Assembly: GCA_905221605.1 (NCBI GenBank) | Contig: CAJNDS010000025.1 | Span: forward strand, 448,501 to 512,500 | Reading direction: 5' to 3' | Source of the DNA: Symbiodinium natans | Taxonomy: Eukaryota; Sar; Dinophyceae; Suessiales; Symbiodiniaceae | DNA length: 64,000 bases | In this document: positions 61,046-64,000 of the stretch, piece after piece | Layout: every line of letters begins with the position of its first letter | How positions within the stretch are numbered: the stretch's first letter is position 1 | Notes under the pieces: generated by a model | The model's database searches: none | The model's input: only the letters and a program-made list of their open reading frames with translations | Told to the model about the DNA's origin: nothing | Position numbers and translations under genes: made by a program

Positions 61046-61619
61046 GGTTTAGGGTTTAGGGTTTAGGGCTTAGGGTTTAGGGCTTAGGGTTTAAACCAAT
61101 AGCCCTAAACCCTACATGCTATACAGGTTGGAACATCCTTATCCCCACACCCTGAAAGGTATACTAAAGGGAATCCCACTCCAATCATCCTTAAGCCATG
61201 TTCCAAGTTTCTGGAGTTTACTGTAAGCTCTAAAGCCTACAAACCCTGCAAACCCTGCAATCCCTGGACCTGCAAACCCTACAAACCCTGCAAACCCTGC
61301 AAACCGTACAAAGCCCTGAGCCCTAGCTGAGTTGCGATGTACAGTTGCAGGCAGCATTTAGCGGTTTCGGTTCTCATCAGCTCCTAGAGACCCAACTGTC
61401 ATAGTGGGGTATCATTTTACATTTTTAAGGGTACTTAACTCGATAAGGAATAGACATTTAAATTGTTACTCCTATCCCAACCATGAAGTAGCAACAGCTG
61501 CAGCCCCCCCCCCCAGAAAGTATGTAGGTCTTGGCCCCTAGACCCGAAACCCTAAACCCTTGAACCCTTGAACCCAAACCCCCCTCCCCTGCTCCCCAAC
61601 AAAAAAAGAAAACTCTTGT

Positions 61620-61645
61620 GTGCAGAGTGTGTGTGTGTGTGTGTG
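61620..61645 (+). repeat. (TG)n microsatellite
   Basis: About ten TG units after a poly-C/poly-A module at 61,580-61,612. Confidence 0.85.
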
Positions 61646-61769
61646 AGAGTTGGTTCTCCTCTTCTGATCCTTTTCTTGTCTGATCCATTGCAGATGGACC
61701 ACAGAGCATTCTTGTTTGGAGAAGAGCTTAAGATGAAGTGAAGCTGCACGAAGATCAGGGTTTCCAGTT

Positions 61770-61889
61770 TACTTGGAGGTTCATGGTACTTATTAACAAA
61801 TTATAACTGTACTTCTAGCCCACTTGTAAGCCCCTTAAGTTCCCTAGTACAATTATAATTGGTTCATAAGTACCATGAACCTCCAAGTA
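61770..61889. mobile_element. MITE family B, copy 3 (intact)
   Basis: Arms TACTTGGAGGTTCATGGTAC and GTACCATGAACCTCCAAGTA are perfect inverted ends; the inner TAACTGTAC / GTACAATTATAATTGGTT also pair. 120 bases, no heptamers inside. Confidence 0.9.
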
Positions 61890-62339
61890 GGGCCAGGATT
61901 GGAGAGCACAGCACACCGGAACCATCCGCTAGGTTGCCGCGGAAGGGCCGGAAAGTCAGCAGTTAGTTTAAACCCTAAACCCAAAACCCTAAACCCTAAA
62001 CCCATTTAGTCCACACCCCCAGTGTCTTGGCTTTAATGCAGATACCGTAGTGAAATCAGCAAGACCGATTTGCTACGCCGCGTAGTGCGGCCTTTCGCAG
62101 CATCGTGTAAAGACTGCATGTTAGGACGTAGACAAAGCACACAGTTCCCCTACTCCACAGCGATGCCTCGAAGTCACGCTTGCCCCACCTCGGGTGTTTA
62201 AGGGTTTAGAGTTTAGGGTTTTGGAGTTTAGGGTTTTGGAGTTTAGGCATTGGGCTTAAAGCATGGTGCGGCCGCCAGCGCCAGAGCGCGCACCACAGCC
62301 CTCTAAACCCCCAAATCCCACACGCCCAGACATCCTGTA

Positions 62340-62515
62340 ATTAATTAAGCTCCTAAACCCCCAAAAGCCCTAAAACCTCAAGCCCCAAGCCCGCGACATG
62401 CCCCTAAAGCTTCTAAAGCCCCCCGAAGCCCTAAACCCCAAACCCTAAAAAACCTAAAAGACCTAAAAACCCTAAACCCAAACCCTTAAAAACCCTAAAC
62501 CCTAAACCCTCTCCT
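62340..62515 (+). repeat. CCCTAAA variants before exon-like island
   Basis: Loose CCCCTAAA, CCTAAAAG and CCCTAAA units, followed by CT/CCCCA-rich pyrimidine sequence up to 62,545. Confidence 0.8.
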
Positions 62516-62554
62516 CACCCCTCCTCCCCCACCCCCACCCTCTGCCGAGCCCAG

Positions 62555-62591
62555 GAGCGGCTTCTGGGACTGCAGCGCCGTCTTCGGCCAG
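62555..62591 (+). CDS. Candidate exon SGFWDCSAVFGQ
   Basis: A long pyrimidine tract and GAGCCCAG|G enter in phase 2 and read SGFWDCSAVFGQ to CAG|GTGGCC, a good donor. Reading on gives VAESLEEPNTG to 62,625. TTTAGGG variants follow from 62,640. Unidentified. Confidence 0.5.
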
Positions 62592-62639
62592 GTGGCCGAA
62601 AGCCTCGAGGAGCCAAACACAGGGGCGTTGAGGGGTTTG

Positions 62640-62790
62640 GGGGTTTAGGGTTTAGGGTTAGGTTTGGGGTTCGTAGGGTTTGGGGTTTAGGGTTTGGGGT
62701 TCGTAGGGTTTAGGGGTTTGTAGGGTCTGGGGTTTGTAGGGTTGAGGGTTTGGGGTTGGGGTTTAGGGTTTAGGGTTTAGGATTTGCATT
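62640..62790 (+). repeat. TTTAGGG/TTTGGGG tract
   Basis: Mixed TTTAGGG, TTTGGGG and GGGTTCGTA units after the exon candidate. Confidence 0.85.
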
Positions 62791-63425
62791 ATGCTGTGCC
62801 AGGAGCTTGTCCTGGAAGACCGCGTCACTGAGCCTGACTTGAGTGGAACCTGAGCCCCAGTTCACGCCCTGCCCTCCCCAATTCCTGGGCCCAGAACTTC
62901 TTCCTTAGAAGGGGCCAGGAGGCGCGGGTTTTATAACTAGTATATATATATATATATCTATACAGATATATCTTGTTGTTTTACATAAGTGTCTGTTCCC
63001 TTGCTTTGGTGAGGTAAGAGGCTCCGACCATATAGAATGAATTTGTATGTTTTTGGGGGTTCCTGGAGAGCAGCAGTGGCAAAGGTTGCGCCAACGCAAA
63101 CGCGCCCTCGGCTGGACGGCCTCGCGAAGCTGCAACTGGGCTGAAGGGAAGATATGTCCCTTTACAGTAAGGGGATTCGATTCTATTTGGGGTACAAAAG
63201 GGGTACCCCTTTTTTGGGAAATACTTATATGATCTCGCATAATTCGTCCTGTTCTTCTTCCTACCTCATGGAGTACTTGTTGAGGTTGCTTCGAATGCTG
63301 TGAATTTGCTACTGCTCAACAGGATTTAGGGCTGCTCTCATCAGACTGTTCTTACACTCATCACTGCAGCACCGAAACGACGTCCCCGTCGTTGAACATC
63401 TCCCCTTCTCCCTCCTCCCCACCTA
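62791..63425. other. Intronic stretch, no exon called
   Basis: A TA run at 62,940-62,957 and unique sequence with short open frames on both strands. No motif. Confidence 0.45.
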
Positions 63426-63429
63426 CCCT

Positions 63430-63540
63430 CTCCCTAAACCCTAAACCCTAAACCCTAAACCCGAAACCCTAACCCTAAACCACAAACCCTAAACCCCAAA
63501 CCCTAAACCTAAACCCTAAACCCTAAACCCTATAGGTTCA
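63430..63540 (+). repeat. CCCTAAA tract
   Basis: Heptamers with CCCTAACC and CCCCAAA variants ahead of a GC-rich island. Confidence 0.9.
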
Positions 63541-63587
63541 GGGTTTGCGTCGTCACTGTCTGCAAGAAGCAAGCCCACGAAGCCTCG

Positions 63588-63637
63588 TGCAGGCGCCCAA
63601 AGAACGCCTCGAGCCACCTCTGATGAACCCACCCAGC
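63588..63637 (+). CDS. Candidate exon ending in a stop
   Basis: CCTCGTGCAG|G opens APKERLEPPLMNPPS to TAA at about 63,637. It may be a terminal exon, or it may be chance. Upstream in the same frame is LRRHCLQEASPRSLVQ. Confidence 0.3.
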
Positions 63638-63699
63638 TAATTCTTAGGACATCTGTTCAGGCCTTGATGAAGACTTACCCTAGAAAACCTCCAAATATC

Positions 63700-63970
63700 A
63701 ACCCTAAACCCCTAAACCAAGCCCTAAACCCAGCCCGAAAGCCCTCAACCTAAAACCCCTAAACCCCTAAATCCCTATACTAAACCCCTAAACCCCTAAA
63801 CCCCTAAACCCTCAAACCCCTAAACCCCTAAACCCCTAAACCCTTAAACCCCTAAACCCCTAAACCCCTAAACCCCTAAACCCCTAAACCCCTAAACCCC
63901 TAAACCCTAAATCCCTAAACCCTAGATAAAGCCCTCAACCCTAAACCCCAAATTACACCCCTAAACCCCG
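63700..63970 (+). repeat. CCCCTAAA 8-mer array at right edge
   Basis: About 20 units of CCCCTAAA with a few variants. The last bases, CACGCCCAG|C at 63,991-63,999, look like the acceptor of an exon that starts at the window edge. Confidence 0.9.
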
Positions 63971-64000
63971 AAACCCCTAAGGCCTCCAATCACGCCCAGC

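Noticed and set aside
1-64000. Spliced-leader gene or relic leader sequence, tRNA, rRNA and snRNA genes
   Set aside because: I looked for the dinoflagellate leader core and for tRNA-like arms and saw none; a covariance-model search would be needed to exclude them.

Overview
This window looks like nuclear DNA of a dinoflagellate, probably a Symbiodiniaceae-like alga. The reasons are: hundreds of interstitial TTTAGGG/CCCTAAA heptamers; coding sequence broken into exons of about 30-110 bases inside very long introns; introns whose donors are GC or GA as well as GT, with the AG|G acceptor typical of these algae; one coding direction throughout; and a reverse-transcriptase element. No bacterial operons, rRNA, tRNA or CRISPR array were recognised by eye.

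Layout. (1) 1-4 kb: an 856-codon frame open at the left edge, then non-coding DNA. This block has no heptamer tracts but carries 29 copies of GGATAG on the + strand and none found on the other. (2) 4.2-23 kb: heptamer tracts, small inverted-repeat elements, homopolymer runs, and scattered short + strand segments that look like exons of one or more genes I cannot name. (3) 24.4-49.3 kb: a split gene reconstructed here exon by exon. Its exons, joined in phase, spell an mRNA guanylyltransferase (motifs I, III, IIIa, IV, V and VI in order) fused to a cap guanine-N7 methyltransferase, ending at a TGA at 49,291-49,293. This GTase-MTase order resembles the bifunctional capping enzyme of trypanosomatids, which also trans-splice a spliced leader. 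(4) 49.6-64 kb: exon-like pieces of at least one further + strand gene, one F-box-like. A 3.5-kb retroelement with Ngaro/DIRS-type split direct repeats (A1 ... B1-A2-B2) sits inside a TTTAGGG tract.

The most unusual pattern is the placement of the telomere-like heptamers. In many introns the tract just after the donor reads TTTAGGG and the tract just before the acceptor reads CCCTAAA. The two ends of the pre-mRNA intron could therefore pair and bring the splice sites together. Several small inverted-repeat elements have been split by the same heptamer tracts, once with a 9-bp direct repeat at the edges, so the tracts seem to arrive as insertions. Exon borders were placed by eye from splice signals, phase and family motifs. 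They need transcript evidence.
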